Part shown: positions 7,968 through 16,770 of the stretch, in pieces
How positions within the stretch are numbered: position 1 is the stretch's first letter
How the letters are laid out: every line of letters begins with the position of its first letter
The notes under the pieces: model-generated
What the model was told of the DNA's origin: nothing
Database searches by the model: none
Seen by the model: the letters and a program-made list of their open reading frames with translations, nothing else
Origin: Companilactobacillus keshanensis
Lineage (GTDB): Bacteria > Bacillota > Bacilli > Lactobacillales > Lactobacillaceae
NCBI RefSeq assembly: GCF_003946205.1
Contig: NZ_RHOS01000002.1
Coordinates: 186,001-250,000, forward strand
Direction of reading: 5' to 3'
Length of the DNA stretch: 64,000 bases
Translations under genes and position numbers: made by a program

Positions 7968-8591
7968 CTATTCGATTTCATATCTCAAAACGGTTTTTAA
8001 TTTATCAGATGAAACCCTTCTGGCATCTGATAAGTATATTTCACGATGAATCATAGAAATTCTTGTTTTACCTAGTTTTGCACATTCCCGATCCATCATT
8101 TCAAAACTATCTAGCTCATCGTCGTATCTTCCAATATGTAATATTTCCATAACTTGATTTGCAGGATAAGTTTTTTGTTCTAATTCATCCATTAATGGAT
8201 GATATTTTTTCTCTTTAACATTTTTTATAGCATTTTGAACAACTTCTTCTGGTACAAAATCAGGAATACGCATCATAATATCGTAAACAAATTCATTTTT
8301 ATCCAAATGATCCAATTTTTGACCAGCATCGGTCAGTGACCAGACTCCTTCTAAAGGAAAAACGACATAATCGTCAAACTCAACTTCTTTATCATGGCAA
8401 TATTTACGATAAACTGCTTTTATACCATAAGAAATAGGATAAAGAACTTCTATGCGTTCTTTAAATTCAGGACCATTAGGATCCCCTACGCCCTTTAAGA
8501 AAATAAATTTTTGTTTAGGAATCTCTAAAGCTATCGGTTTTTGCTTAGGTAAATAAAATTGTTTTTCTTGTTTACGCCATTCGTATTTCAT
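7968..8591 (-). CDS. GyrI-like small-molecule-binding domain protein
   Basis: A 207-residue soluble protein with the GyrI-like (SOUL/effector-binding fold) pattern: an N-terminal strand FIFLKGVGDPNGPEF, YPISYGIKAVYR, a VFPLEGVWSL segment, and the C-terminal LHIGRYDDE and IHREIYLSDARR elements. Such domains bind small hydrophobic ligands and often accompany transcription regulators. It starts 10 bp after the GntR-family gene with an AGGGGG ribosome-binding site, so both form one operon divergent from the PTS/SGNH genes. Its ligand is unknown; sensing or modifying a product of the imported substrate is a guess. Confidence 0.8.
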   Translation of the reverse strand: MKYEWRKQEKQFYLPKQKPIALEIPKQKFIFLKGVGDPNGPEFKERIEVLYPISYGIKAVYRKYCHDKEVEFDDYVVFPLEGVWSLTDAGQKLDHLDKNEFVYDIMMRIPDFVPEEVVQNAIKNVKEKKYHPLMDELEQKTYPANQVMEILHIGRYDDELDSFEMMDRECAKLGKTRISMIHREIYLSDARRVSSDKLKTVLRYEIE

Positions 8592-8600
8592 ACTTTCCCC

Positions 8601-9332
8601 CTAGTAATATTGGAACCCTAACATTGAGAAATTGTTAGGTACATAGCGAGTTTCCGTATATTCAAACAGGCTTCCAGCATCAGTATACACAAATTTTGTT
8701 AATGAACCGACACAATTCAAGTTACCTAACTCCAAAACTTCTTTGTCTCTTTGATCAGCTGAAACTACTGAAGAAAGCGAATGCTGAGCAGCAACCTTGA
8801 ATAATTCATTATCGCGAATATATTGGTAGACTGAACCTTGCGCATCTTCTCTTGTAAATCCACCCAACACATCTGATCTAAAATAACTGTGATCAATTGC
8901 CAGTCCTTTTCCATTAAATAAACGTAACCTTTCCAGGTAGAATGCTTTATCATGAACATTAAATGAAGTTATGTTAGCAATTTCTTTGTCAACTTCAACT
9001 TCTTTAAAATTTAAAACATCTGTATCTAGCTCTTGAATGAACTTATTTTGTGGAAATGAACGTAATCCTTGAAATCCTTCAGAATTATTAGCTGAGAAAA
9101 CTACTCTATCGCTGTGAACTGGTTCTAAAACTACAACTCCGCGTCCCTTTACCGCATAAACAAGTCCCTCTTCTTGCAGCTGCTTTAAAGCACGTCGGAC
9201 TGTGTTACGAGTGACGTCAAAGCGAGCAGAAAGATCCTCTTCTCTAGGGAGTGAGGTCTTAGGTTGATATACATTAGTATGTATTTCCTTTTTTAACGTT
9301 TCGTAAATTTCTGTATATAACTTCTTTGGCAT
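8601..9332 (-). CDS. GntR-family regulator (HutC/TreR-like)
   Basis: A 243-residue regulator. The winged-helix domain is at residues about 1-70 with the GntR signature LPREEDLSARFDVTRNTVRRALKQL, followed by the UTRA effector domain (FYLERLRLFNGKGLAIDHSYF and ETRYVPNNF near the end). The UTRA subclass includes repressors of sugar PTS operons that respond to sugar phosphates. It is divergent from a PTS gene, and two TGTTTAAACA palindromes lie in the shared promoter region. The same palindrome occurs at a second PTS gene and at two surface-protein genes, so its regulon may be wider. Confidence 0.9.
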   Translation of the reverse strand: MPKKLYTEIYETLKKEIHTNVYQPKTSLPREEDLSARFDVTRNTVRRALKQLQEEGLVYAVKGRGVVVLEPVHSDRVVFSANNSEGFQGLRSFPQNKFIQELDTDVLNFKEVEVDKEIANITSFNVHDKAFYLERLRLFNGKGLAIDHSYFRSDVLGGFTREDAQGSVYQYIRDNELFKVAAQHSLSSVVSADQRDKEVLELGNLNCVGSLTKFVYTDAGSLFEYTETRYVPNNFSMLGFQYY

Positions 9333-9368
9333 CAGATTTTCCTCAACTTAGATTTTGAAAGAATAATT

Positions 9369-9402
9369 TGTTTAAACAGAACTATTATAATATGTTTAAA
9401 CA
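9369..9402. promoter_or_regulatory. Paired TGTTTAAACA operators in PTS promoter
   Basis: Two perfect copies at 9369-9378 and 9393-9402, 24 bp centre to centre; the second extends to ATGTTTAAACAT. A TATAAT box lies between them at 9386-9391, so a bound repressor would cover the promoter. They lie between the divergent GntR regulator and the PTS gene. Palindromes of this kind suit GntR-family dimers. Confidence 0.7.
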
Positions 9403-9521
9403 TGGTATTATAATAACAGTGAAACCGCTATCAATGAAACCTAAATTTTTCAATTTTTTTAGAAAAATATACTTTTATTATAAACCATAAACTTAACCTT
9501 TATTGATACGGAGGGAATATT

Positions 9522-11387
9522 ATGCCTAAAATGACTGAATTAATTTTGTTGTCACCGGTATCTGGAAATGTTATTCCTCTTACACAAGTAAATGATCCCG
9601 TTTTTTCTCAGGAATTAATGGGAAAGGGCTTTGGGATAGAGCCTGATAATAATAAAATCTATGCTCCAGTTAGTGGAACGATTGCTTATGTTGCTGACAC
9701 TCTACACGCCTTTGGAATTAAAACTGAAGATGGTGCCGAAGTATTAGTCCATATGGGGATCAATACTGTTGAATTGGCGGGAAAACCTTTTACCTTAAAT
9801 ATAGTTGCTGACCAGATAGTAACTGCTGGAGAAGAGATCGGTACGATGGATGTCGAGCAGATCAAAGCCTCTGGACGACCAACTACTGTTATTGTTGCCA
9901 TTACCAATACAGCTGACTATTTAAAAGATATTCACATACAAACTGGTCAAAAAGAGGCCAAAAAAACTGCTGCGATCGTCATTTCTAATAATCAGAAATC
10001 TCAAACTAAGGAAAAAGTTTCTTACTCACAAATTGCAACGGATATTATCAAAAATGTTGGTGGCAAAGAAAATATCAATTCCTTGATTCACTGCATTACC
10101 AGACTGCGTTTCTATTTAAAGGATGAATCCTTAACGAATAAAGAAGAACTCAAGAAAATACCCAAAGTTATCGATGTTGCTCGAGGTGGCGGTCAATATC
10201 AAGTAGTCATTGGACAAGAGGTAACTAACGTCTACGATGAAATAATCAAGCAGATCGGCAGTGATCTGGCAAATGCTCCAGTTGAAGATAAACCTACGAA
10301 AAAAGTTCCTTTTACTCAAGAAGTAAAACGTGAATTTTCACGTTTTCTAAGTGTCTTGACTGAATCTATTGCCCCTTTAGTAGGAATACTGGGTGGAGCC
10401 GGAATGTTCAAAGGCGTACTAGCTATTTTAGTCCAATTCGACCTGCTCAATAAAACTGGTGGAACTTACATGATGCTAAATTCCATCCCCAAGGGTGTCT
10501 TCTACTTTTTACCAGTTCTTCTAGGTTATACGTCAGCTAAAAGATTACATTCTAATCCAGTCATTTTAGCCGTTGTAGGTGCAATATTAGTCTACTTTTC
10601 AACCGTAGCTAGGTACTTACCATTTCCTACTATTCTGACGAATTATGTTTCTTCAATTTTTCCAATCATATTTGCGGCCTGGTTTGCAAAACATCTAGAA
10701 AGATTGCTCAAAAAAATCATACCGAAAATGTTGCAGACCACTTTCTTACCAATAATAGAAATTATCATTCTATTACTAGTTATCGTCACGATAACCGGGC
10801 CTTTGATTCTAATTGCCAGTTATCAATTATCAGATGGTGTTAATAGCCTATACAATCTGAATCCGGGAATAGTTGGTCTAGTAGTTGATGGCTCGTATCA
10901 ATTCTTAATAACTTTAGGGTTGCATTGGATAATAATTCCAATCGTCGTCAACGACCTTGCTACAAACGGCCACAGTTATCTAAATGCCCTCTTGTCGATC
11001 ACTATGGTCGCTCAGGGTGGTGCTGTCTTAGCATTAGCCGTAAGAACACATGACAAAAAAGCTCGCAACAAAACGTTTAAAGCAGCTGCATCAGCATTTT
11101 GTGGCATAACAGAGTCTGCAATGTATGAATTTATCCTAAAATACCAGCGTGTTTTCATTCTATCTAATATCGGTAGTGGTATTGGTGGTCTGATCTGTGG
11201 TACGTTGCGTGTGAATAATTATGCTTTAACTGGATCACTTGTTGGTATTCTCTCCTTTGTTGATCCAAAGGCAGGAATAAATTCGAATTTCTTAAATGCT
11301 ATCATTGCACATCTAACCACATTATTAATTACTTTTATTTTAGTTTACTTCTGGGGAGTTAAAAAAAATACAAATGATCAAAGGTGA
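9522..11387 (+). CDS. PTS permease EIIABC, glucoside/sucrose/trehalose superfamily
   Basis: A 621-residue phosphotransferase permease that imports and phosphorylates a sugar. Domain order is EIIA (residues about 1-145), EIIB (about 165-255), EIIC (about 285-610), with EIIA at the N-terminus. EIIA has His62 (TLHAFG) and the phosphorylated His77 (VLVHMG); EIIB has the phosphorylated Cys191 (LIHCITRLRF). EIIC has about ten hydrophobic segments and a GITESAMYEF loop; most relatives have GITEPA there. Good GGAGGG site before the ATG. The sugar cannot be named from sequence; a downstream SGNH hydrolase suggests an acylated glycoside. Confidence 0.92.
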   Translation: MPKMTELILLSPVSGNVIPLTQVNDPVFSQELMGKGFGIEPDNNKIYAPVSGTIAYVADTLHAFGIKTEDGAEVLVHMGINTVELAGKPFTLNIVADQIVTAGEEIGTMDVEQIKASGRPTTVIVAITNTADYLKDIHIQTGQKEAKKTAAIVISNNQKSQTKEKVSYSQIATDIIKNVGGKENINSLIHCITRLRFYLKDESLTNKEELKKIPKVIDVARGGGQYQVVIGQEVTNVYDEIIKQIGSDLANAPVEDKPTKKVPFTQEVKREFSRFLSVLTESIAPLVGILGGAGMFKGVLAILVQFDLLNKTGGTYMMLNSIPKGVFYFLPVLLGYTSAKRLHSNPVILAVVGAILVYFSTVARYLPFPTILTNYVSSIFPIIFAAWFAKHLERLLKKIIPKMLQTTFLPIIEIIILLLVIVTITGPLILIASYQLSDGVNSLYNLNPGIVGLVVDGSYQFLITLGLHWIIIPIVVNDLATNGHSYLNALLSITMVAQGGAVLALAVRTHDKKARNKTFKAAASAFCGITESAMYEFILKYQRVFILSNIGSGIGGLICGTLRVNNYALTGSLVGILSFVDPKAGINSNFLNAIIAHLTTLLITFILVYFWGVKKNTNDQR

Positions 11388-11392
11388 AAATT

Positions 11393-12508
11393 ATGATTAC
11401 TACTGACACGTGGTTACAAGAATTTTCCGATTATAATAATATCTATAATATTAATGAATCTGGTCATCAAGAAATCACCATTTTTAAGCCCTTAGCTACC
11501 AAAAAAATCCGCTTATTATTAAATAATCTTTATGACGATGTTCCTTTAAAATTCACTCGACTAACCATGTGTAAAGAAGGACAGACTGAAATTGTCGTTC
11601 ATATTGATGGTGAGAATTCCTTTGAAATAGCACCACACACAACTAGATGGACTGATTGGATCGATATTGACATTCAGGCAAATGACTATCTATCAATTGA
11701 AATATATTCACCTAATAAGACGATTCACTCTTTAGGCTCCAATATGTCCGAATCATTTACTAAAGTACACAACTTTACCGATCGAGATGACGGATTCTTT
11801 TTCGGTGTTTCGGCCGTCCAAGCACAGGTTAAAAAAAAGCCGATCAAAATTGCTTTCTTTGGTGATTCATTAACTAATCAAGGTTTCTTCAGTGCCCCCC
11901 TCTCAAAAGAACTTACCTATATCAACCGTATCGTTACAGCAAATTATGGTATTTCTGGAAATAGACTATTGCATTCTGGAAGTGGAAAATCGCAATGGGT
12001 CAAGAGTTTTGGGCCAGCAGGAGTTGATCGATTTGACGAAATGATTGAAGAATTTAAACCCGATATTGTTATTTTTATGGAGGGTGTTAATGATCTTTTG
12101 CACCCTGGTGCCGGTAGTCCTATTTCTGAACTGCCCACTAGCCAAGAGCTGATCAACGGCATTAATAAACTAAACCAAAAATGTTCACAACATAATATCG
12201 TATTTGTTCCAATGACGGTTACTCCATTTCGTGGAAATATCAATAATGGCATTTATGCTTGGAATCCTAAGAAAGAAGTTGTTCGTCAAGAATTTAACAG
12301 ATATATCATACAGTCATTTCCCTATGCTGTTGATCTAGCACCATTTGTCAGTGACTCATCCCAAACACGTTTGGAATACGAGTTCGACAGTGGTGACCAC
12401 ATACACACTTCTAAATGTGGTGGTAAGAAAATTGCCCGGTTTATTGAACGTAATTTGATCGATCGCGGATTGGTCGCCGTTGTTAAGGCTAATAGAAATT
12501 TAATTTGA
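11393..12508 (+). CDS. Cytoplasmic SGNH/GDSL hydrolase
   Basis: Esterase or deacetylase of the SGNH family. The C-terminal domain (from about residue 150) has all four blocks: FFGDSLTNQG with the catalytic Ser, NYGISGNR with Gly, EGVNDLLHPG with Asn, and DHIHTS with the Asp-His pair. Residues 1-145 form a beta-rich accessory domain like those of sugar-ester esterases. There is no signal peptide, so it acts inside the cell. It directly follows the PTS gene; ATG at 11393 is preferred over an in-frame GTG overlapping the PTS stop because AAAGGTG sits 6 bp upstream. Likely role: removing acyl groups from the imported sugar phosphate; this is inferred. Confidence 0.87.
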   Translation: MITTDTWLQEFSDYNNIYNINESGHQEITIFKPLATKKIRLLLNNLYDDVPLKFTRLTMCKEGQTEIVVHIDGENSFEIAPHTTRWTDWIDIDIQANDYLSIEIYSPNKTIHSLGSNMSESFTKVHNFTDRDDGFFFGVSAVQAQVKKKPIKIAFFGDSLTNQGFFSAPLSKELTYINRIVTANYGISGNRLLHSGSGKSQWVKSFGPAGVDRFDEMIEEFKPDIVIFMEGVNDLLHPGAGSPISELPTSQELINGINKLNQKCSQHNIVFVPMTVTPFRGNINNGIYAWNPKKEVVRQEFNRYIIQSFPYAVDLAPFVSDSSQTRLEYEFDSGDHIHTSKCGGKKIARFIERNLIDRGLVAVVKANRNLI

Positions 12509-12536
12509 TACTTGCCGACTAGAAAAGGTTAGCAAA

Positions 12537-12584
12537 TAGGAGCTGTATCACGCTTGAGACAAATCAAGCATGATACAGCTCCTA
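12537..12584. terminator. Bidirectional terminator
   Basis: Stem of about 21 bp (TAGGAGCTGTATCA / TGATACAGCTCCTA, then GCTTGA / TCAAGC) with a single mismatch and a 6-base loop, T-rich downstream and A-rich upstream. It separates the convergent SGNH and nuclease genes. Confidence 0.9.
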
Positions 12585-12604
12585 TTTTTGTTATAGAAAT
12601 ATTT

Positions 12605-13444
12605 TTAACCTATTTGACTAGTTCCATCATTATAATTTAGAGTCACACCAGACTCGACATTAAAAATATAGACATTAAAGTGAACTGAATTATCACCGAT
12701 CGACTGTGCTTCCATCTGCACACCGCGAGCTAATAATTCATCATTACGAAAGATCGGCGTTACTCGATATCTGATAAAATGACTATTACTTTTTTTCAAA
12801 TAATATGCTACATCCATCTCATGAACCTGCATTTCAGGGCTGTTCAATGAACGCGTTCCTGTGATCAGATTCTTAGGATTATTATTTTGCCCAGTCAATT
12901 GATAACCGATCAAGTGACTCCGATTATACAACCAGCCCGAACCGATTTTCTTATTGTGCCAACCAGTAGGAGTCCAGTTCAGCCTTTCTCTTTTGGCACT
13001 CGGCATCAACGAAGTATTAAGTAATGCATTAGCGACCGTGGGACGATTCAAGTTATCCAGATCACCGTACGTTTGCCATGCTCCCTTAGCCGTGGATAAA
13101 TCATCATCAGAAAATTCTGGCTGATTATTATTCACAACGATTTCTTGGCTGCCTGTGTAATCAAGATTAGACAAATTGTCTTTAGATGTGTCCGAACTAT
13201 TATTACTAAATGTTTCTTGATCATTTTCGCTCAAGTAGTTTTGATTTTGCGTAATTTTATTTTGTAGTTCCTTAATATCAGATTTTAATCTCTTATTCTT
13301 CTTAGCCAACTTATCGGCCTTTTTCTGATATGAATAGTCCTTAACTATTCTTGTTTTCGGAGCTGATTCAGTATTAGAACTGCTACACCCTGCCAAGGTA
13401 AATAAAAGTATTAGTGACATAAAAATATTGAATGATTTCTTCAT
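12605..13444 (-). CDS. DNA/RNA non-specific endonuclease, lipoprotein (EndA-like)
   Basis: A 279-residue surface nuclease. Residues 1-20 are a lipoprotein signal peptide with lipobox LAGC; residues about 35-75 form a lysine-rich coiled coil; the nuclease domain occupies about 100-279. The active-site stretch LYNRSHLIGYQL replaces the classical DRGH by NRSH, keeping the general-base His, and is followed by NNPKNLITGTRSLN with the metal-binding Asn. This is the family of streptococcal EndA/DNA-entry nucleases. It starts 2 bp after the preceding gene and ends a four-gene operon with a sunset-domain protein and the ThrE pair. Role may be nutrient or DNA uptake. Confidence 0.88.
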   Translation of the reverse strand: MKKSFNIFMSLILLFTLAGCSSSNTESAPKTRIVKDYSYQKKADKLAKKNKRLKSDIKELQNKITQNQNYLSENDQETFSNNSSDTSKDNLSNLDYTGSQEIVVNNNQPEFSDDDLSTAKGAWQTYGDLDNLNRPTVANALLNTSLMPSAKRERLNWTPTGWHNKKIGSGWLYNRSHLIGYQLTGQNNNPKNLITGTRSLNSPEMQVHEMDVAYYLKKSNSHFIRYRVTPIFRNDELLARGVQMEAQSIGDNSVHFNVYIFNVESGVTLNYNDGTSQIG

Positions 13445-13446
13445 AA

Positions 13447-14088
13447 TTATACCTTGGCCTTTCTATATCCGGCCGCAATGGCATCTTGCTCAGATTGGAA
13501 GTAAACTGCATTAGATGAATTCATATTGTATCCTCTTTGACCAGGTACATGATAAATATGAGAATTCTTGTTTCCAACTATCTGACCAGTATTAGATGTG
13601 TTCATATCCCCTTTGGCACTATCATTGGCAGGCATTGTTATCTGACTTTGCTCTTGGTTCTTTGATTCATCTTGCGCTTGTTTTTCAGCTTGCTTTTGGG
13701 CATCTTCTTGCTTTGATTGTTCTTTAGCAGCAGCCTCTTTTTCTTGATTCTTCTTAGCGACTAAATCATCTTTTTTATTTTGAGTCTTATCCGATTCCTT
13801 AGTTAATTTATCCTTTTTAGTAACCAATGCTGCATGTTCTTCTTTAGCAAGATTGTACTTATCTTTTCCAATATATTTCCTAACAACTTTGACATTGTCA
13901 TTTGAAGAAGATTTAACTTCATTAGTTTGGTTCCCCAATAGACCTAATAATAAAAATACAAACAAACTCGAAAAAAATCTTTTTTTCAATCCTTGTTTAC
14001 GTTTATTTTTCGAGCGTAAAAATTTTACCCCATAATAAACCGTCAAAATCATAAAAATGATCTCGGCAACTTTAAATATAAAATTCAT
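13447..14088 (-). CDS. Membrane protein with C-terminal sunset domain
   Basis: About 213 residues. Two hydrophobic segments near residues 5-22 and 37-54, then a long charged coiled coil rich in K, E and Q (about 75-145), then a C-terminal domain IVGNKNSHIYHVPGQ... ending NAVYFQSEQDAIAAGYRKAK. That end is the sunset domain found beside nucleases and in DNA-entry proteins; its His, Tyr and Gly pattern is kept, but the Cys/metal site of the related Ada domain is not present. ATG at 14088 has AGGAG at proper spacing; the alternative at 14094 is too close to it. Its place just before the nuclease gene supports a shared surface function. Confidence 0.8.
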   Translation of the reverse strand: MNFIFKVAEIIFMILTVYYGVKFLRSKNKRKQGLKKRFFSSLFVFLLLGLLGNQTNEVKSSSNDNVKVVRKYIGKDKYNLAKEEHAALVTKKDKLTKESDKTQNKKDDLVAKKNQEKEAAAKEQSKQEDAQKQAEKQAQDESKNQEQSQITMPANDSAKGDMNTSNTGQIVGNKNSHIYHVPGQRGYNMNSSNAVYFQSEQDAIAAGYRKAKV

Positions 14089-14100
14089 CCCCATATTCTC

Positions 14101-14550
14101 CTATAATTTTAATTGTGTCTTGTAGTACCACTCACCTATAATTTGAGCAATCATAAATCCAGTTGCTATTGACCCAGCAACCATCGAAACCTTTACCAAC
14201 AATGCTATTGCTTGGTCAAAATTCCCCAAGACTAAACTGCTGACTGCTTGATAGGCAGTCGCTCCTGGAACTAATGGTACCAATCCAGGAATATTGAATA
14301 AGATAACCGGCATTCGTTTAATATGAGAAAAAATTATTCCGCCGATACCAACAATGATACCTGCCACCAAATTGGCAAACATTCTTCCTGAACCTGCTTC
14401 AAATAAAACCCAATATGTCATCCAGCCTAACGCTCCAGACCAACCAGCTAAATTAAGCGCTCTTTTGGGGATATTTATTATTAGTCCAAAACCAGCTGTA
14501 CCTACATAGCTAAGTACAACCTGAATTATTAATTTTACAAAATAGTTCAT
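14101..14550 (-). CDS. Threonine/serine exporter subunit, ThrE C-terminal type
   Basis: A 149-residue protein with four to five membrane segments. The motif LVPLVPGATAYQAVSSL is the family signature of the C-terminal half of ThrE exporters (DUF3815-type). In Lactobacillaceae the two halves are often separate genes, as here, and presumably associate. GGAGG lies before the ATG. The gene follows the N-terminal-type subunit by 9 bp. Amino-acid specificity is taken from the family and not visible in the sequence. Confidence 0.88.
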   Translation of the reverse strand: MNYFVKLIIQVVLSYVGTAGFGLIINIPKRALNLAGWSGALGWMTYWVLFEAGSGRMFANLVAGIIVGIGGIIFSHIKRMPVILFNIPGLVPLVPGATAYQAVSSLVLGNFDQAIALLVKVSMVAGSIATGFMIAQIIGEWYYKTQLKL

Positions 14551-14559
14551 AACATCCTC

Positions 14560-15324
14560 CTAAAAGTATCTGAATAACACGGCGATACCGACTGAAATTG
14601 CACAGGCACTCATTCCGGCTTCCAGAGCTCTTTCAAGTCCTGACAATAAATGTCCTGCCAACATATCACGTAAAGCGTTAGTAATGGCTACACCTGGAAC
14701 TAGTGGCATAACCGCTCCGATCAAAATACTATTTAAATTATGACCCAATCCGAAATGAACCCCTAGCATGGCTAATGCTCCTAAAATAAACGATCCCAAG
14801 AAATCACTGATGAAACGAATTGAAGTAGTTCTTGTAACGTAAAATGCCACTAAATAACCGATAGTACCTGTAATTCCGGCCAATGGGATATCGAACCAAT
14901 CATATTTTTGAGTAAAGATGATCATCATTGTCGCACTGACCAGAAATGCTCCCAACAACTGCATCCACATTGGATAAGTTGGTAAGTTCTTGTCTAACTT
15001 TTCCAGTTCGTTCTTTAACTGATTGAGAGTCAATTCTTTATTACCATAACGGCGTGACAGCGTATTGACCCGATCAACCTTTTCCATATCGATACCACGA
15101 TGATTAACAGCTCCAAACTGAGTAACCGGCTGCCCCTTAATACTTATCATAACGCCTGTCAGAGTAGTAAAAGAAGCACTATTCTTTTGACCAGAATTAT
15201 AGGCAATTCGTCTGACCGTATCTTCCACACGATACATTTCTGATCCACCCTCGATCATCAAACGTCCCGCTAAAAGACAAGTATCGACAACTTCATTTGC
15301 ATCTGCATTTTTATCCTCACTCAT
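14560..15324 (-). CDS. thrE: Threonine/serine exporter subunit, ThrE N-terminal type
   Basis: About 254 residues. The soluble N-terminal part (LLAGRLMIEGGSEMYRVEDT, then SISIKGQP-like strand MISIKGQPVTQFG and VNTLSRRYG) resembles the ThrE hydrolase-like domain; five membrane segments follow with VMPLVPGVAITNALRDML, the exporter signature. The ATG at 15324 is preceded by GAGGTG; a longer GTG start at 15333 would overlap this site. First gene of an operon that continues with the second subunit, the sunset protein and the nuclease. Exports Thr/Ser by proton motive force in characterised relatives. Confidence 0.88.
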   Translation of the reverse strand: MSEDKNADANEVVDTCLLAGRLMIEGGSEMYRVEDTVRRIAYNSGQKNSASFTTLTGVMISIKGQPVTQFGAVNHRGIDMEKVDRVNTLSRRYGNKELTLNQLKNELEKLDKNLPTYPMWMQLLGAFLVSATMMIIFTQKYDWFDIPLAGITGTIGYLVAFYVTRTTSIRFISDFLGSFILGALAMLGVHFGLGHNLNSILIGAVMPLVPGVAITNALRDMLAGHLLSGLERALEAGMSACAISVGIAVLFRYF

Positions 15325-15428
15325 TGGTGTCACCTCACTTCATTAAAATTAGTATAATTTGTGAATACTAATACTTCAATCTTAAAGAAAGTAACATAAC
15401 TAAAGCAACTAATTTCTAATAAAAATAA

Positions 15429-15456
15429 AAATGACCAGCACGCATGCTGATCATTT
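15429..15456 (-). terminator. Terminator of EamA transporter gene
   Basis: Stem AAATGACCAGCA / TGCTGATCATTT with a CGCA loop (one C/T mismatch that is G-U in the minus-strand RNA), followed by T on the minus strand. It lies 11 bp after the transporter stop. Confidence 0.8.
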
Positions 15457-15467
15457 GAAATAATTAT

Positions 15468-16433
15468 TTAACTATTAGGTGTTGTTCTTTTAACTAACGC
15501 AATAACACGATAGGCGATATCCTCACCAATAAGAGTAATTGCTGAACCAGCTAAGATAATAATAATTCCGATAACTGTACGAGGACTGATTTCCTCGCCC
15601 AAGATAAATAATGATAATACAGGTGCCAAGGCTGGTTTGATCAAGAAAATCAATGAAGCTTGAACAATCCCAACTTTTTCCATTGATAAGAAATACAATC
15701 CAAAGGCAACACCAGTAACAAGAACAGAAATATATAAGATCAATGGCAATGTTTGTAATGTTAGTCCCTTAAAGAATGGTACATTGATAAACTCACTGTA
15801 TCTAGCTGGCAAATTGCTGACTAAACTAGTATGAGTTAAGCCCATTAAGACACCTAATTCACCGGCACCGAACAAGAATGCCAAACAAGTCATCGACAAG
15901 CCGTTAATACCGATCTTACCGCCATAGATACGGGACATAACTCCATAAACTCCAAAGATAATAGACGATAGTAGACCTAAGATAATACCCATAGGTTTGC
16001 TTAAATTGAATGGATTAATAATAACTAGCAACCCTACTAAAGTAAGAACTAGGGCAAATGTATTGGTACGAGTTAGTTTTTCATGTAGAAAAAGGAATCC
16101 AATTATCAAACCAAATATTGGATTAGCACTCAAAATAATCGCAATCACTGAGGCCTTTGATATTTGAATTGAGAATTGATATAAGGTCATGCTGACAACC
16201 ACGATGACAAAACCAGTCAACGCACATAACAACAAATCTCGCAGCGCCAACTTGATATGATTCTGTCGCAAATGCATGATTGTAAATGGTAAAAGTGCCA
16301 AACCACCGATCAAGAAACGAATAAAGTTCAATTCAATTGGATTAAAATGCCCCCCGGCTATTTTCAATGCAATTTCCATGGAACTAAATAGAAACATTGG
16401 TATGACTATATATAGAATAGATTTTATCTTCAA
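15468..16433 (-). CDS. EamA/DMT-family transporter
   Basis: A 321-residue membrane protein with ten hydrophobic segments arranged as two EamA halves, the drug/metabolite transporter superfamily. The first half ends in FLHEKLTRTNTFALVLTLVGLLVI, the second in FILGEEISPRTVIGIIIILAG, the paired glutamate motif of the family. Substrate cannot be named; relatives export amino acids or metabolites. Monocistronic, with its own terminator. A second unrelated EamA gene is at 38100-38990. Confidence 0.9.
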   Translation of the reverse strand: MKIKSILYIVIPMFLFSSMEIALKIAGGHFNPIELNFIRFLIGGLALLPFTIMHLRQNHIKLALRDLLLCALTGFVIVVVSMTLYQFSIQISKASVIAIILSANPIFGLIIGFLFLHEKLTRTNTFALVLTLVGLLVIINPFNLSKPMGIILGLLSSIIFGVYGVMSRIYGGKIGINGLSMTCLAFLFGAGELGVLMGLTHTSLVSNLPARYSEFINVPFFKGLTLQTLPLILYISVLVTGVAFGLYFLSMEKVGIVQASLIFLIKPALAPVLSLFILGEEISPRTVIGIIIILAGSAITLIGEDIAYRVIALVKRTTPNS

Positions 16434-16554
16434 AACTTCAATTACATCCCCTAATTTTTAGTAAGTAAACAATAACAGTTTACTACTTTATGGGTAGTGA
16501 AATTAAGGGCAAATATCAAATTCCTTAGTGTATTCGGTTTCACAAGAAATAAAA

Positions 16555-16579
16555 AAAGGACTCATAGCTTACGAGTCCT
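16555..16579 (-). terminator. Terminator overlapping small ORF end
   Basis: Stem AAGGACTC/GAGTCCTT with a 9-base loop and seven T on the minus strand. The stop codon of the small gene at 16569 lies inside the hairpin, an economical arrangement that supports this gene being real and its transcript ending here. Confidence 0.8.
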
Positions 16580-16733
16580 TGTCTCTTAGAACTTCAACTT
16601 TTTGAATCAAATTATCTAAAAGCGTATCGTCAATGTTACTTTGTTCCAATAAATGGTCGATAGAACAATTCAATCTATCAATCGACTTGCATTCTAAGAG
16701 TGAGTTTAAATCTTTTTGTTGCTTTGTAGACAT
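16569..16733 (-). CDS. Small hypothetical protein (54 aa), cre-controlled
   Basis: Predicted 54-residue soluble, acidic, helical protein: MSTKQQKDLNSLLECK, then two short amphipathic helices ending in VEVLRDKDS. No family recognised. The ATG at 16733 has GGTGGGTGA upstream; a longer start at 16763 is less likely. Support for it being a real gene comes from signals around it: a consensus cre site about 40 bp upstream and a strong terminator that overlaps its stop. Function unknown. Confidence 0.6.
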   Translation of the reverse strand: MSTKQQKDLNSLLECKSIDRLNCSIDHLLEQSNIDDTLLDNLIQKVEVLRDKDS

Positions 16734-16770
16734 AGTAATCACCCACCTAAACACAATTTGCACACCACAA

